From the NCBI GenBank assembly GCA_949841045.1, contig CATKXS010000011.1, positions 1 through 39,752 on the forward strand: a stretch of 39,752 nt of DNA, read 5' to 3'. The translations under genes were made by a program, and so were the position numbers. A model generated the notes under the pieces. The model was given only the letters and a program-made list of their open reading frames with translations, made no database searches and was not told the DNA's origin. This DNA comes from an uncultured Clostridia bacterium. GTDB lineage: Bacteria > Bacillota > Clostridia > Christensenellales > UBA1242. Shown one piece after another: positions 8,442-16,713 of this stretch (positions are counted from its first letter, which is position 1; each line of letters starts with the position of its first letter).

Positions 8442-9428
8442 TTATTTCTTTCTTGTTTCAACTGCAACGGCAAGTGCTACAGTTGCGCCAACGATAGGGT
8501 TGTTGCCCATTCCTATAAAGCCCATCATTTCTACGTGTGCTGGGACTGATGAAGAGCCTGCAAATTGTGCGTCACAGTGCATTCTTCCCATTGTGTCAGT
8601 TAGGCCATAACTAGCAGGTCCTGAGCCCATATTGTCTGGGTGGAGAGTTCTTCCAGTACCGCCACCTGAGGCTACCGAGAAGTATGTTTTACCATTTTCA
8701 AAGCACCACTTTTTGTATATGCCAGCAACAGGGTGTTGGAATCTAGTTGGATTTGTTGAGTTACCAGTGATTGAAACATCAACTTTTTCGTGTTTCATGA
8801 TTGCAACGCCTTCTGGTACATCATAAGAACCATAGCATCTTACTTTTGCTCTGTCTCCATTTGAGAAAGCTTTTTCGTTAACGATTTTAAGCTCGCCAGT
8901 CTTGTGGTTATATTTTGTATCAACAAAAGTAAATCCGTTTACTCTTGAAATTATATATGCTGCGTCTTTTCCAAGACCATTTAATATAACGTTAAGAGGG
9001 GTTTTTCTAACCTTATTTGCAGAAGTTACAATTCCAATTGCACCTTCGGCTGCTGCAAAACTTTCGTGACCTGCAAGGAAACAGAAAGATTTTGTATCTT
9101 CATTTAAAAGCATGCTACCAAGTCTGCCATGTCCAAGACCTATTTGTCTTTCGTCAGCAACAGAACCTTTTACACAAAAAGCTTGTAGACCTTCTCCAAG
9201 ACAAAGTGCAACTTCGCTAGCCTTTTCAGTGCCAGTTTTGAGTGCAATTGCAACGCCAAGCTCGTAAGCTTGTACCGCATTGTCAAAACAAATTGGTTGA
9301 ATACCTTTGACTATTTTCCATACATCAATGCCATTTTTAAGACAAATATCTTCTGCCTCTTTAAGGGAAGATATGTTATATTTTTTTAATACATTGTCAA
9401 TGTTTGCATGTTTTACAGTGAAATCCAT
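8442..9428 (-). CDS. GGGtGRT family protein
   Basis: 328 residues. The glycine motif that gives the family its name, GGGTGRT, is at about residues 255-261, followed by LHPDNMGSGPASYGLTDTMGRMH and a C-terminal FIGMGNNPIVGATVALAVA. Members occur beside NifU-like scaffold proteins in anaerobes, and their biochemical role is not established. Its ATG overlaps the stop of the scaffold gene, so the two are translationally coupled. An earlier stretch (LGHGRLGSMLLNEDTKSFCFLAGHESFAAAEGAIG) looks conserved. Function in Fe-S or redox chemistry is inferred from the neighbour only. Confidence 0.88.
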   Translation of the reverse strand: MDFTVKHANIDNVLKKYNISSLKEAEDICLKNGIDVWKIVKGIQPICFDNAVQAYELGVAIALKTGTEKASEVALCLGEGLQAFCVKGSVADERQIGLGHGRLGSMLLNEDTKSFCFLAGHESFAAAEGAIGIVTSANKVRKTPLNVILNGLGKDAAYIISRVNGFTFVDTKYNHKTGELKIVNEKAFSNGDRAKVRCYGSYDVPEGVAIMKHEKVDVSITGNSTNPTRFQHPVAGIYKKWCFENGKTYFSVASGGGTGRTLHPDNMGSGPASYGLTDTMGRMHCDAQFAGSSSVPAHVEMMGFIGMGNNPIVGATVALAVAVETRKK

Positions 9429-10096
9429 TAGTCAATCCTCCTTGGGTCAATAAAGGTGACGCCTTCGTTATATCTTCCATAAGTCTTTGTCGCTTTTTCA
9501 ACAGCTTCTTTTGGGTCAACTCCATCTCTAAGAGATTTCATAAGTGAACCAGTTGAAACATATTCATATCCGATTATTTCACCACGCTCGTCAAGAGCCT
9601 CTTTTGTGATATAACCCTCTGCAAGATTGAGGTAACGTGGACCTTGGTCGTCACGAGAATAAACTGTTCCCACATTGCTGTTAAGTGTCTTGCCAAGGTC
9701 TTCAAGTGCAGAGCCGACAGCAAGTCCGCCTTCAGAGAATGCAGATTGACTTCTGCCATATACAAGTTGCAAGAAGATGTTTTTCATTGCGTCATTTATG
9801 GCATCGCAAACAAGGTCGGTGTTTAATGCTTCAAGAAGTGTTTTGCCTGGTAAAATTTCAGCAGCCATAGCGGCAGAGTGTGTCATGCCAGAACAGCCAA
9901 TTGTTTCTACAAGCGCCTCTTTTATAATTCCTTCTTTAACATTAAGTGTCAATTTGCATGTGCCTTGTTGAGGTGCACATTTGCCACAGCCATGTGAAAA
10001 GCCTGAAACCTCAGTAATATCCTTTAATTGTATCCATTTTGCTTCCTCAGGAATAGGAGATGGACCAAACCCGTTCATGTTTATTGGACAACTCAT
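9428..10096 (-). CDS. NifU-like iron-sulfur cluster assembly scaffold
   Basis: 222 residues. The first half resembles the NifU/IscU N-terminal scaffold fold. Cysteines at about positions 37, 40 and 47 (GCGKCAPQQGTC) and 68 (ETIGCSGMTHSAAMAAEIL) could bind a cluster. The C-terminal half (YLNLAEGYITKEAL, EYVSTGSLMKSLRDGVDPKEAVEKA) is specific to the version paired with GGGtGRT proteins. It is first in a two-gene operon with a GGAGG site. It is not the housekeeping IscU, because no cysteine desulfurase is nearby. Confidence 0.85.
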   Translation of the reverse strand: MSCPINMNGFGPSPIPEEAKWIQLKDITEVSGFSHGCGKCAPQQGTCKLTLNVKEGIIKEALVETIGCSGMTHSAAMAAEILPGKTLLEALNTDLVCDAINDAMKNIFLQLVYGRSQSAFSEGGLAVGSALEDLGKTLNSNVGTVYSRDDQGPRYLNLAEGYITKEALDERGEIIGYEYVSTGSLMKSLRDGVDPKEAVEKATKTYGRYNEGVTFIDPRRID

Positions 10097-10117
10097 TGTT
10101 TTTATTCCTCCGCTATT

Positions 10118-10145
10118 ATTTTAGCCTAATTTAATAAAATATCAA
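10118..10145 (-). promoter_or_regulatory. Promoter of the NifU-like/GGGtGRT operon
   Basis: On the minus strand TTGATA and TAAAAT are separated by 16 bp, about 20 bp before the start codon. Confidence 0.6.
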
Positions 10146-10199
10146 AATGAAAAGTATAACTTTAACAAAATGATTTTGAAAATATTTAATCAAATTGCG

Positions 10200-10228
10200 T
10201 TGACAAACTTATAAAACTTTGTTAAAAT
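10200..10228 (+). promoter_or_regulatory. tyrS promoter
   Basis: Perfect TTGACA, a 17-bp spacer and TAAAAT. Transcription would begin about 500 bp before tyrS, giving the long T-box leader. Confidence 0.8.
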
Positions 10229-10235
10229 GTTTTTA

Positions 10236-10690
10236 ATCAAAATGGTGGAATAAATCTAGTAGTCTTTGCTTATTGACTTAAAGAGAGTGAGCGGTTGGTG
10301 TGAGCTCATAGCAGGGCAAAAGATGAATTACAATTATTTCAAGTTTTGCGCTTATGTCAAGCGAATTGACAAATAAGGAATGTATGACAACAATAAATTA
10401 AAAACCAATCTGTGTGTTTCCTTTAAGCAATTTTTATGAGATTGCTTAGCCCGAAAAACAAAGGGAAAGGGCTTAGCCCATCTTGTTTTTCGGCAAGCAC
10501 CTTATATCGAAGAAAAATGTCCAGCGGAATTTTTCGAGATGGGGAAAGGGGTTTATGGGGAAAACAAAAATTTAGCTGTTAGGCAAAGCCGTGCCAGCGT
10601 CAAAATTTTGGTTGTCCATATATTTAAAGTTAGGTGGTACCACGAAGGCACGCTTCGTCCTAATGAAGGATATGCGTGCTTTTTTGATAT
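10236..10690 (+). ncRNA. T-box leader of tyrS
   Basis: A tRNA-sensing leader that permits transcription when uncharged tRNA-Tyr binds. The T-box core AGGTGGTACCACG is at 10632-10644. The AGAGAG...GGTTGGTG motif of stem I starts near 10281. A candidate UAC tyrosine specifier is at 10329-10331. Between stem I and the antiterminator there are large extra helices, for example an 11-bp stem CCGAAAAACAA/TTGTTTTTCGG (10451-10493). Ahead of a tyrosyl-tRNA synthetase the tyrosine specificity is secure, though the exact specifier position is inferred. Confidence 0.93.
10647..10686 (+). terminator. T-box regulated terminator
   Basis: GGCACGC pairs with GCGTGCT, followed by a T run, immediately after the T-box sequence. 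It is the attenuator that competes with the antiterminator. Confidence 0.85.
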
Positions 10691-10730
10691 ATAGAAAACG
10701 CTAAATATACGTTTTCATTTTGGAGGTTTT

Positions 10731-11972
10731 ATGATAGATACAAATTTGTTTAATACTTTGAAAGAGCGTGGACTTTTATATCAATGCTCTGATGAAGAGG
10801 CACTTAAAAAACTGCTTGAAAGCGGTGAAAAGATTGCTTTGTATGAAGGCACGGACCCTACAATGGACAGTCTTCATATTGGTCACTGTGTGCCTTACTG
10901 CATTCTTAGGCGTTTTCAACAGGCAGGACATAAAGTATATTTATTAATGGGCGGTGCAACAGCTTGCATTGGCGACCCAAGTGGAAAAAGTGAGATGCGT
11001 CAACTTATGGACAAAGACGCGATTGCTCACAACATAGAAAAAATCAAAAATTCACTCAAAGTGTTCCTTGACTTTGAGGGCGAAAATAAAGCCGAGATTG
11101 TAAATAATTATGATTGGTTTAAGGGATATGACTATATAGACTTTATGCGTGAAATTGGCGTTCATTTCAACGTGAACAAAATGCTTACAAATGATATTTA
11201 TGCAAATAGACTTAAAGAAGGCGGGCTAACTTTCTTTGAAATGGGTTATATGCTTATGCAGGCTTATGACTTTATTCACCTTAATAAAGATAAAGGTTGT
11301 CGTCTTGAATGGGGCGGAGCAGACCAATGGGGCAACATTATAGCCGGGGTTGAACTTGCAAGAAAACTCAATTTCCAAGACGGCGGAAAAAGAGAAATGA
11401 TTGGCGCGACAAATCCTCTTCTTCTTACGCCAGAAGGCAAGAAAATGGGTAAGACTGAAAAGGGTGCAATTTGGATTGATAAAGACAAAATTTCTGCTTA
11501 TGATTTCTATCAAGGTATATACCAAACTCCAGACGCTTGCGTTGAAATGATGTTTGCACTTTTCACCGATTTACCAATGGAAACAATTAGAAATTTAATA
11601 AAAGAAGATATTGTTAAGGCTAAGAAACGTCTTTGTTTTGAGATTACCAAATTTGTAAGAGGCGAGGAAGATGCAATTCTTGGCTCACGCATGAGTGAGA
11701 ACTTATTTACACAAGGCGGCTCTGATGCTCCAATTTTTGAAATGGCAAAATCTGATTTTGAAAATGGAATGAACATTTGTGACATTTTGGTTAAGACAGG
11801 TTTATGCTCATCAAAGAGTGACGGGAGAAGAATGATTGAAGGTGGCGCTGTTTCTTTAGACGGACAAAAAGTAAGTGACATTTCTCTAAGCATAACACTG
11901 AGCGATTTTAATGAAGATTCTATACTTTTAAAGAAGGGAAAGAAAAACTTTATAAAGGTTGTAATCAAATGA
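10731..11972 (+). CDS. tyrS: Tyrosyl-tRNA synthetase
   Basis: 413 residues. It charges tRNA-Tyr in the cytoplasm. Class I signatures are HIGH (in TDPTMDSLHIGHCVPY, about residue 50) and KMGKT at about residue 238 in place of KMSKS. The binding-pocket stretch GGADQWGNI is present. The last 65 residues form the S4 RNA-binding domain (GLCSSKSDGRRMIEGGAVSLDGQKVSD). GGAGG precedes the ATG. It is controlled by the T-box upstream. The stop overlaps the next gene by 4 bp. Confidence 0.96.
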   Translation: MIDTNLFNTLKERGLLYQCSDEEALKKLLESGEKIALYEGTDPTMDSLHIGHCVPYCILRRFQQAGHKVYLLMGGATACIGDPSGKSEMRQLMDKDAIAHNIEKIKNSLKVFLDFEGENKAEIVNNYDWFKGYDYIDFMREIGVHFNVNKMLTNDIYANRLKEGGLTFFEMGYMLMQAYDFIHLNKDKGCRLEWGGADQWGNIIAGVELARKLNFQDGGKREMIGATNPLLLTPEGKKMGKTEKGAIWIDKDKISAYDFYQGIYQTPDACVEMMFALFTDLPMETIRNLIKEDIVKAKKRLCFEITKFVRGEEDAILGSRMSENLFTQGGSDAPIFEMAKSDFENGMNICDILVKTGLCSSKSDGRRMIEGGAVSLDGQKVSDISLSITLSDFNEDSILLKKGKKNFIKVVIK

Positions 11973-12322
11973 AATTATTAAAAAATGCCGAAATAATAGA
12001 GAAAAAATCCAAATTTTATGGCTTTTTGTATGAAATTTCTGACGAAAATGATATAAAAACCATTTTGGACACATTAAAGAAAGAACATAATAAGGCCACT
12101 CATATATGCTGGGCAGGAAGGATTATTTCTCCTTTTTATGAAAAGATGAGTGATGACGGTGAGCCTGGTGGAACGGCTGGAAGGCCTATACTTTCTGTAA
12201 TGCAAAAACGAAATATAAACAATGCGTGCGTTGTTGTGGTGAGATATTTTGGCGGTGTTAAACTTGGTGCGGGGGGACTTCTTCGTGCTTATTCAAAAAC
12301 TGCTTCGATGGTTTGCAATTAG
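11969..12322 (+). CDS. YigZ/IMPACT N-terminal domain protein (short form)
   Basis: 117 residues. This is the UPF0029 (IMPACT/YigZ) domain with KATHICWAGR, SDDGEPGGTAGRPIL and the hallmark VVVVRYFGGVKLGAGGLLRAYS. The usual bacterial YigZ has about 200 residues with a second, DUF1949 domain. This copy stops after TASMVCN and the recX ribosome binding site follows at once, so the second domain is missing. Coupled to tyrS by ATGA overlap. The role of the family is uncertain (translation- or RNA-related). Confidence 0.88.
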   Translation: MKLLKNAEIIEKKSKFYGFLYEISDENDIKTILDTLKKEHNKATHICWAGRIISPFYEKMSDDGEPGGTAGRPILSVMQKRNINNACVVVVRYFGGVKLGAGGLLRAYSKTASMVCN

Positions 12323-12331
12323 GAGGAAATT

Positions 12332-12949
12332 TTGAGAAAAATAACTGAAATTAGAAAGGTTGGAACTGGAGCTAGATACAAATTGTTTCTTGACGATGAA
12401 TATTTTGGCACATATGAGGCCGAGATACTTGCAAGGCATGGTCTAAAAAGTGGCGAAGAGTATGACGAAAAGTTTTTCGAGGACTTAAAATTTGAAAACG
12501 GCGACTATGCTTGTTTTAATCGGGGACTTAGCTCGCTTGAAAAGAGTATGAAGAGTGAGAAAATGCTGAGAGATTATTTAAAAGAGCGTGAGTATCCTTT
12601 GTCTTGCATAGATAAGGCTGTTGATAAACTTAAAGACTATGGTTATATTGATGACGAAGCATTTTGTGATAACTTCATTTCTATTTACTCTGGTAGTAAA
12701 AGTAGACGTAAAATCAAGTATGATTTATTATCAAAAGGGGTTAACGTTGACCTTATAGAAAGAAAGCTAGAAAATCTTAATGATGAGGATGAAGAAGAAA
12801 AATGCTATAAATTTGCAAAAAAATACATGAAAAATAAGGAATTTGATTTAAAAAACAAGCAAAAACTATATAATCACCTTGCTGGCAAGGGGTTTGAGTT
12901 TGGCTTTATTGGGAATGTTTGGGAAAGGTTGCAAAATGATGTTGACTGA
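12332..12949 (+). CDS. recX: Regulatory protein RecX
   Basis: 205 residues with a TTG start behind AGGAGG. RecX binds RecA filaments and limits recombination. The three-helix repeats of the family are visible: SSLEKSMKSEKMLRDYLKEREYP, AVDKLKDYGYIDDEAFCDNFI and RRKIKYDLLSKGVNVDLIERKL. An acidic linker (NDEDEEEK) follows repeat 2. It sits in the tyrS-yigZ operon with no recA beside it, unlike many genomes. The terminator is at about 13001. Confidence 0.87.
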   Translation: MRKITEIRKVGTGARYKLFLDDEYFGTYEAEILARHGLKSGEEYDEKFFEDLKFENGDYACFNRGLSSLEKSMKSEKMLRDYLKEREYPLSCIDKAVDKLKDYGYIDDEAFCDNFISIYSGSKSRRKIKYDLLSKGVNVDLIERKLENLNDEDEEEKCYKFAKKYMKNKEFDLKNKQKLYNHLAGKGFEFGFIGNVWERLQNDVD

Positions 12950-13000
12950 TGATGCTTTTTAAGAAAAGTAAATATTATTTAAAAAACTAAAAAACTAATA

Positions 13001-13028
13001 AAAAGGTGCATAATTGCATCTTTTTTTT
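13001..13028 (+). terminator. Terminator after recX
   Basis: GGTGCA pairs with TGCATC (one G-U pair) around TAAT, followed by eight T. Confidence 0.8.
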
Positions 13029-13066
13029 GCAAAATAGTTTAAAATCGCAAAAATTAGGAGATAATC

Positions 13067-13318
13067 ATGACTAAGCAAAGCAGTTACAGAGAGGAGCTAA
13101 ATTTAAGAAAAGAAAAAATAGAAAATCTTGACATTTCTTCTCTTGTACATGCAAATTTTGACGAAGAAGAGCATAAAATGCTTATAGGAGAAGATGTAGA
13201 GGAGTTTTATGGCGCTATGTCAGAAGAACAACTTTTTGAAATCTTCCAGTTAGAAAAAGTCGACCTTATTGATTATTGGAACAATTGCGAGTATGGACGG
13301 ACAGATAAAAAGAGGTGA
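13067..13318 (+). CDS. Putative antitoxin-position protein, unfamiliar family
   Basis: 83 residues with a TAGGAG site. It is acidic and mostly helical ([45 protein letters not shown]). It overlaps the MazF-like gene downstream by 26 bp in another frame. The position is that of a MazE-type antitoxin, but I see no ribbon-helix-helix or AbrB-like DNA-binding motif, and the basic tail (GRTDKKR) is short. It could be a non-canonical antitoxin or an unrelated cotranscribed gene. Confidence 0.7.
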   Translation: MTKQSSYREELNLRKEKIENLDISSLVHANFDEEEHKMLIGEDVEEFYGAMSEEQLFEIFQLEKVDLIDYWNNCEYGRTDKKR

Positions 13319-13640
13319 AATTTATTATGCTGATTTAAGCCCTGTTGTTGGAAGTGAACAGGGTGGTATTCGTCCAGTTCTTATTATCCAAAATGATGTT
13401 GGAAATAAATATTCGCCAACGGTTATTGTGTCTGCTATTACGAGCCAGCTGGGGAAAGCTAAACTTCCAACGCATATAGAACTTTCTGCAATAGAGTATA
13501 ATCTTCCGAAAAATTCGGTGGCTCTTCTTGAGCAAATAAGAACGCTTGATAAAAGACGTTTGCAAGAAAAAGTAACCACTTTATCAGATGATAAGATGAG
13601 GGAGGTTAACAAGGCAATTTTAATTTCACTTGGATTTTAA
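13293..13640 (+). CDS. MazF/NdoA (PemK-type) endoribonuclease toxin
   Basis: 115 residues from the ATG at 13293. The ORF-track start is eight codons earlier and less like the family. It cleaves single-stranded mRNA at short specific sites. It is a close match in motif to Bacillota Ndo[45 protein letters not shown] and [12 protein letters not shown]. In many Bacillota this gene is a chromosomal housekeeping toxin. Here its translation is coupled to an unfamiliar upstream partner. A probable terminator follows. Confidence 0.93.
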   Translation: MDGQIKRGEIYYADLSPVVGSEQGGIRPVLIIQNDVGNKYSPTVIVSAITSQLGKAKLPTHIELSAIEYNLPKNSVALLEQIRTLDKRRLQEKVTTLSDDKMREVNKAILISLGF

Positions 13641-13696
13641 CCACATTATGCGGTTTTTGGTTTGCAATCGATAAATTATTATAAAAATTTGATTTA

Positions 13697-13725
13697 AAAA
13701 AAGCCACATTATGTGGCTTTTTTTT
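13697..13725 (+). terminator. Bidirectional terminator
   Basis: GCCACA/TGTGGC with a TTA loop, A run before and T run after. It sits between the converging mazF-like and PH-domain genes. A second, imperfect version with the same core (AACCACATTATGCGGTT) lies just upstream at about 13640. Confidence 0.85.
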
Positions 13726-13730
13726 AAGTA

Positions 13731-13809
13731 CGTAATAATGATGTGAGATTTATCGAACGTTTTCTTTAGGCACGCAAGAATAACGTGAGATTTATCGAAC
13801 GTTTTTTTT
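13731..13809. repeat. Tandem direct repeat, 42-bp period
   Basis: Two units share the identical core GTGAGATTTATCGAACGTTT, followed by a T-rich end. Their left flanks are also related (CGTAATAATGAT against CGCAAGAATAAC). It lies between the terminator and the stop of the PH-domain gene. Confidence 0.75.
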
Positions 13810-14446
13810 ATGGTCTATATTTTGTTTTATAACCATGATTTTCGCTTGGTCTAAGGTCGTTTGGAAAGATAATGTCAGTCTTAATATCAAGTACAATCTT
13901 TTGAATTTTGTTTAAAATAAAGTATGGATTTTCAATATCTTCAATTACTGAACTTTGTTCAAGGGCTTGAATATAAATATCTCCCACTTTGCACATTCTG
14001 TCAATAATTCCAACTTTTAGGTTCACGCCTTTAATATCAGAGTAGTAGATGTTTTTGAAGTCAATTCCTACAACGCCGCTCCTGATTATAATTCTTTTTT
14101 CGGTGAAAACATATTCGGTGTTTTTATATCTTATATTTGCTTTTATGATGTTTGAAATCCAGAGCCAAACTGGCATTAAGTGAAATAGGAAGAATACACA
14201 CATAAAGATAATTACTCCAACTGGTAATTTAGGCCCTGCAATTGCAATTCCTGCAATAAAACCGCCGTCAAATAAAAGCCATATAAGAGCAATTGGAAAC
14301 ATTGAGAAGATTGAATTTAAAATAAAAGCCGATTTTTTTGGTTTTAAACTTAGAAGCGCACTTTCGTCTGCGTCAAGTATATCTTCTATTGAGTTTTGCT
14401 TCATGTTGTCGTCAATTTTAAAATAATTTTCATCTATTTTTCCCAT
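13808..14446 (-). CDS. Bacterial PH (bPH2/YdbT-like) membrane protein
   Basis: 212 residues. Residues 1-35 are polar and two helices (about 40-60 and 70-100) span the membrane. After them comes a bacterial pleckstrin-homology-like domain with YVFTEKRIIIRSGVVGIDFKNIYYSDIKG, the family pattern. The domain probably faces the cytoplasm, and its ligand is unknown. The start overlaps the Nudix gene stop by 17 bp and has an AGGAG site, so the two are cotranscribed on the minus strand. Confidence 0.82.
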   Translation of the reverse strand: MGKIDENYFKIDDNMKQNSIEDILDADESALLSLKPKKSAFILNSIFSMFPIALIWLLFDGGFIAGIAIAGPKLPVGVIIFMCVFFLFHLMPVWLWISNIIKANIRYKNTEYVFTEKRIIIRSGVVGIDFKNIYYSDIKGVNLKVGIIDRMCKVGDIYIQALEQSSVIEDIENPYFILNKIQKIVLDIKTDIIFPNDLRPSENHGYKTKYRP

Positions 14447-14918
14447 AACTATCTCCTATAATATCTATTTTATAATCTTTTAGGGAATTGTCAATATTAA
14501 AAGTCAAATTTGCTTTAATTTTTTTGCCTGCAAGTACATGTTTAAGCCAAAGCACATCTCCGTCCCACATTCTATTATATGGAATGTTATTCAAGTCAAA
14601 CCACATAGGCCTCATTTCCTCGCTTTCAGAGACTTCTCCTATATAATCTTTTGCAATAAAGACATACATACTTTCAATTGATTCTTCGCCTTTGTATGAA
14701 AGGAGGCAATCAATTGTCGCAACTTCTGTATAGTCAAGGGGAGTAACACCGATTTCTTCTTGTGTTTCTCTTATCATAGCCTGAATAACAGTTTCTCCTT
14801 TTTCAAGTTTTCCTCCAACGCCATTGAGTTTTCCTTCGCCATGCCCACGCTTTTTCTCTGCAAGCATAATTTTACCGTCCTTAATTATGAATAATAATGT
14901 GGTAGAAAATTTATTCAT
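14430..14918 (-). CDS. MTH1-like Nudix hydrolase
   Basis: 162 residues. The Nudix box runs from G36 to V58 (GGKLEKGE then RETQEEIGV) with all key Glu residues. The N-terminal KLNGVGGK and the C-terminal WFDLNNIPYNRMWDGDVLWLKHVLAGKKI resemble the MTH1/NUDT1 group that clears oxidised purine nucleoside triphosphates such as 8-oxo-dGTP. Sanitation of the nucleotide pool is therefore likely. It is the first gene of a two-gene minus-strand unit, with an AGGAG site. Confidence 0.88.
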   Translation of the reverse strand: MNKFSTTLLFIIKDGKIMLAEKKRGHGEGKLNGVGGKLEKGETVIQAMIRETQEEIGVTPLDYTEVATIDCLLSYKGEESIESMYVFIAKDYIGEVSESEEMRPMWFDLNNIPYNRMWDGDVLWLKHVLAGKKIKANLTFNIDNSLKDYKIDIIGDSYGKNR

Positions 14919-14948
14919 ATCTTTCTCCTAAATAGACTTGATTTTTTA

Positions 14949-15048
14949 TTTTGTACCTAAATTGTGCCTAATTTTTTAAAATGCAATATAAAGTTGTTTG
15001 TCTATAATAAAAACCACAATATATTGTGGCTCTAAAAAGTGGCAGGGG
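14949..15048. repeat. Left 100-bp direct repeat (att-like)
   Basis: Matches 18201-18300 with one mismatch. It contains the tRNA-Trp terminator hairpin (CCACAATATATTGTGG) and the last nine bases of the tRNA 3' end including CCA (minus strand). It bounds the phage-derived segment on the left. Confidence 0.92.
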
Positions 15049-15075
15049 ACAAATAAACTAATTTGAACCCCTTTT
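15043..15075. other. Hairpin closing the left tRNA-Trp 3'-end copy
   Basis: Where the left repeat ends, AGGGG is followed by a small hairpin (CAAAT aaacta ATTTG) and then CCCCT. A tRNA acceptor strand is thus paired with a new arm. The rest of 15053-15242 has no gene; it is AT-rich lead-in to the small-terminase gene. Confidence 0.6.
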
Positions 15076-15242
15076 TATTATAATACCATATTAATTTAAG
15101 TTTTTCAAGTAAATAAGTAAAATTTATAAGAATTATTTGTCAGTCAATATTGCTTTTTAATAACTTGATAAATATAATAAAAATCAAATTTATGAGAAGT
15201 TTTTATGGTAGTGAAACTTTTTTACATATTTAGGATGGAAAA

Positions 15243-15671
15243 ATGGATAGAGCAAATAAAATTATGAAAGAAATGCAAGAGCATTATTTAAAAAAGCAAC
15301 AAGAGACTGCTGAAATAAACGAAAAAATTTTACATATTCCGAATGGATTAACTGATGAAGAAAGGAAAGTATACGAAGATATTATAGCAACTCTTAAAGA
15401 TAGTATTAATTATAGACTTTCGCCTACGGATACAGAACTTATTTGGCAGTATTGTCAAATTAAAGTAATAAGAGATAGAGCATGGCGAGAATATAATAAA
15501 AATCCAGATAGATATATCCGAATTGTAACTGGAATTTGTAGTGATGGTAAAACGCCAAAAGTTATGGTGAAAGAGAATGAGCACTATAAAACACTGCAAG
15601 ACTGCAATAAACAACTAGAGAAGATTTTAAAAGATTTAAGATTAACACCTCAGGAAAGGAGTAAAAAATAA
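15243..15671 (+). CDS. Phage terminase small subunit, P27-like
   Basis: 142 residues with an AGGATGGA site. The layout fits P27-type small terminases, which recognise phage DNA for packaging. There is a helical N-terminus, then LSPTDTELIWQYCQIKVIRDRAWREYNKNP, a short central MVKENEHYKTLQDCNKQLEKILKDLRL and the ending LTPQERSKK. The partner large subunit is not adjacent; the only one in the window is 17 kb away. It is the first gene of the segment between the 100-bp repeats. Confidence 0.75.
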   Translation: MDRANKIMKEMQEHYLKKQQETAEINEKILHIPNGLTDEERKVYEDIIATLKDSINYRLSPTDTELIWQYCQIKVIRDRAWREYNKNPDRYIRIVTGICSDGKTPKVMVKENEHYKTLQDCNKQLEKILKDLRLTPQERSKK

Positions 15672-15672
15672 A

Positions 15673-16713
15673 ATGGATGAGCTAAAAATTGAGTATATAG
15701 ATATAGAAAAATTGAATCATTATGAAAATAATTCAAAAATACATACAAAAGAGCAAATTGAGCATATTGTAAATTCAATTAGAGAATTTGGTTTTAATGA
15801 TCCTCTTGGAATTGCAGGAGAAGATAATATAGTTTTAGAGGGTAATGGCAGAGTTGAGGCAGCAAAGAAATTAGGTTTGACTAAATTGCCATGTGTTAGA
15901 CTCGACCATATGAGTAAAGAGGAATTAGAAGCATATGTTATTGCACATAATTCAACTAATTTAGAAACTGGATTTGATAGTCAAATGCTTTTAAGTGAAC
16001 TAGATAAGTAACAGTCAAAGTTTGATTTTAAAGACTTTGGATTGACAAATGAAATGTTTGAATTAGATGTACGGGATGATTATTATAAAGATTTTCTTTC
16101 TTTAAAGAAAAAGAAACTTGTAAGGAATGAATTTGAGATGGTGGGGGAATATGATTTGCCGCTCATTAAAAAGCAAAATATTGATATAGAAAAAATAGTG
16201 TTGATGAATTTTAGTAATACAAAATATAACGATGCAAAAAATAAGAATAAAACAATTCAATTTTTTACTTATGATTATAAATTTGATTATGTATATTCAC
16301 ATCCAGAATTTGCTGTTGAAAAATTAAAGCAATATTACTGTTTGCTTTCTCCAGATTATAGTTTATATACAGATATGTCATTATCTTTGCAAATTAAAAA
16401 TACATTTAAAAATCGCTGGTGTGGTGCTTATTTTCAAAGTCTTGGGCTAAGAGTCATCCCAACAATTGAATGGAGTGATGAGAGGAGTTTTAAGTTTTGC
16501 TTTGATGGAGTAGAAGAAGGAAGTGTTGTTGCAGTATCTACATATGGCAAACAAAAAATTGAGGAGGAATTTATGAAAGGTTATAACAGAATGTTGGAAA
16601 TTATTAAACCAAGTGCTATAATATGTTATGAAAAACCATTTCCAAAAATGGGAGGAAAAATAAAAGCATTTCCTTACAATCATAATGTGTGGAGGGATTG
16701 CTATGAGATTTGA
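15673..16713 (+). pseudogene. ParB-N/DUF4417 fusion broken by a stop codon
   Basis: The first part (15673-16011, 112 residues) is a ParB/Srx-type nuclease domain: IDIEKLNHYENNSKIHTKEQ, GEDNIVLEGNGRVEAAKKLGL and AYVIAHNSTNLETGF. A TAA follows ELDK. The same frame then continues QSKFDFKDFGLTNEMF and runs into a DUF4417 domain (LSPDYSLYTDMSLSLQ, RWCGAYFQSLGLRVIPTIEW, GSVVAVSTYG). The ATG at 16042 has no ribosome binding site. I therefore read this as one phage gene interrupted by a single nonsense codon. Two separate genes or a sequencing error remain possible. Confidence 0.72.

Noticed and set aside
10731-11972. KMGKT instead of KMSKS as a sign of a broken TyrRS
   Set aside because: Variation in this loop is common in bacterial tyrosyl-tRNA synthetases and the rest of the enzyme is intact.
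15348-15614. 88-residue minus-strand ORF in the small terminase
   Set aside because: No ribosome binding site; shadow of the plus-strand gene.
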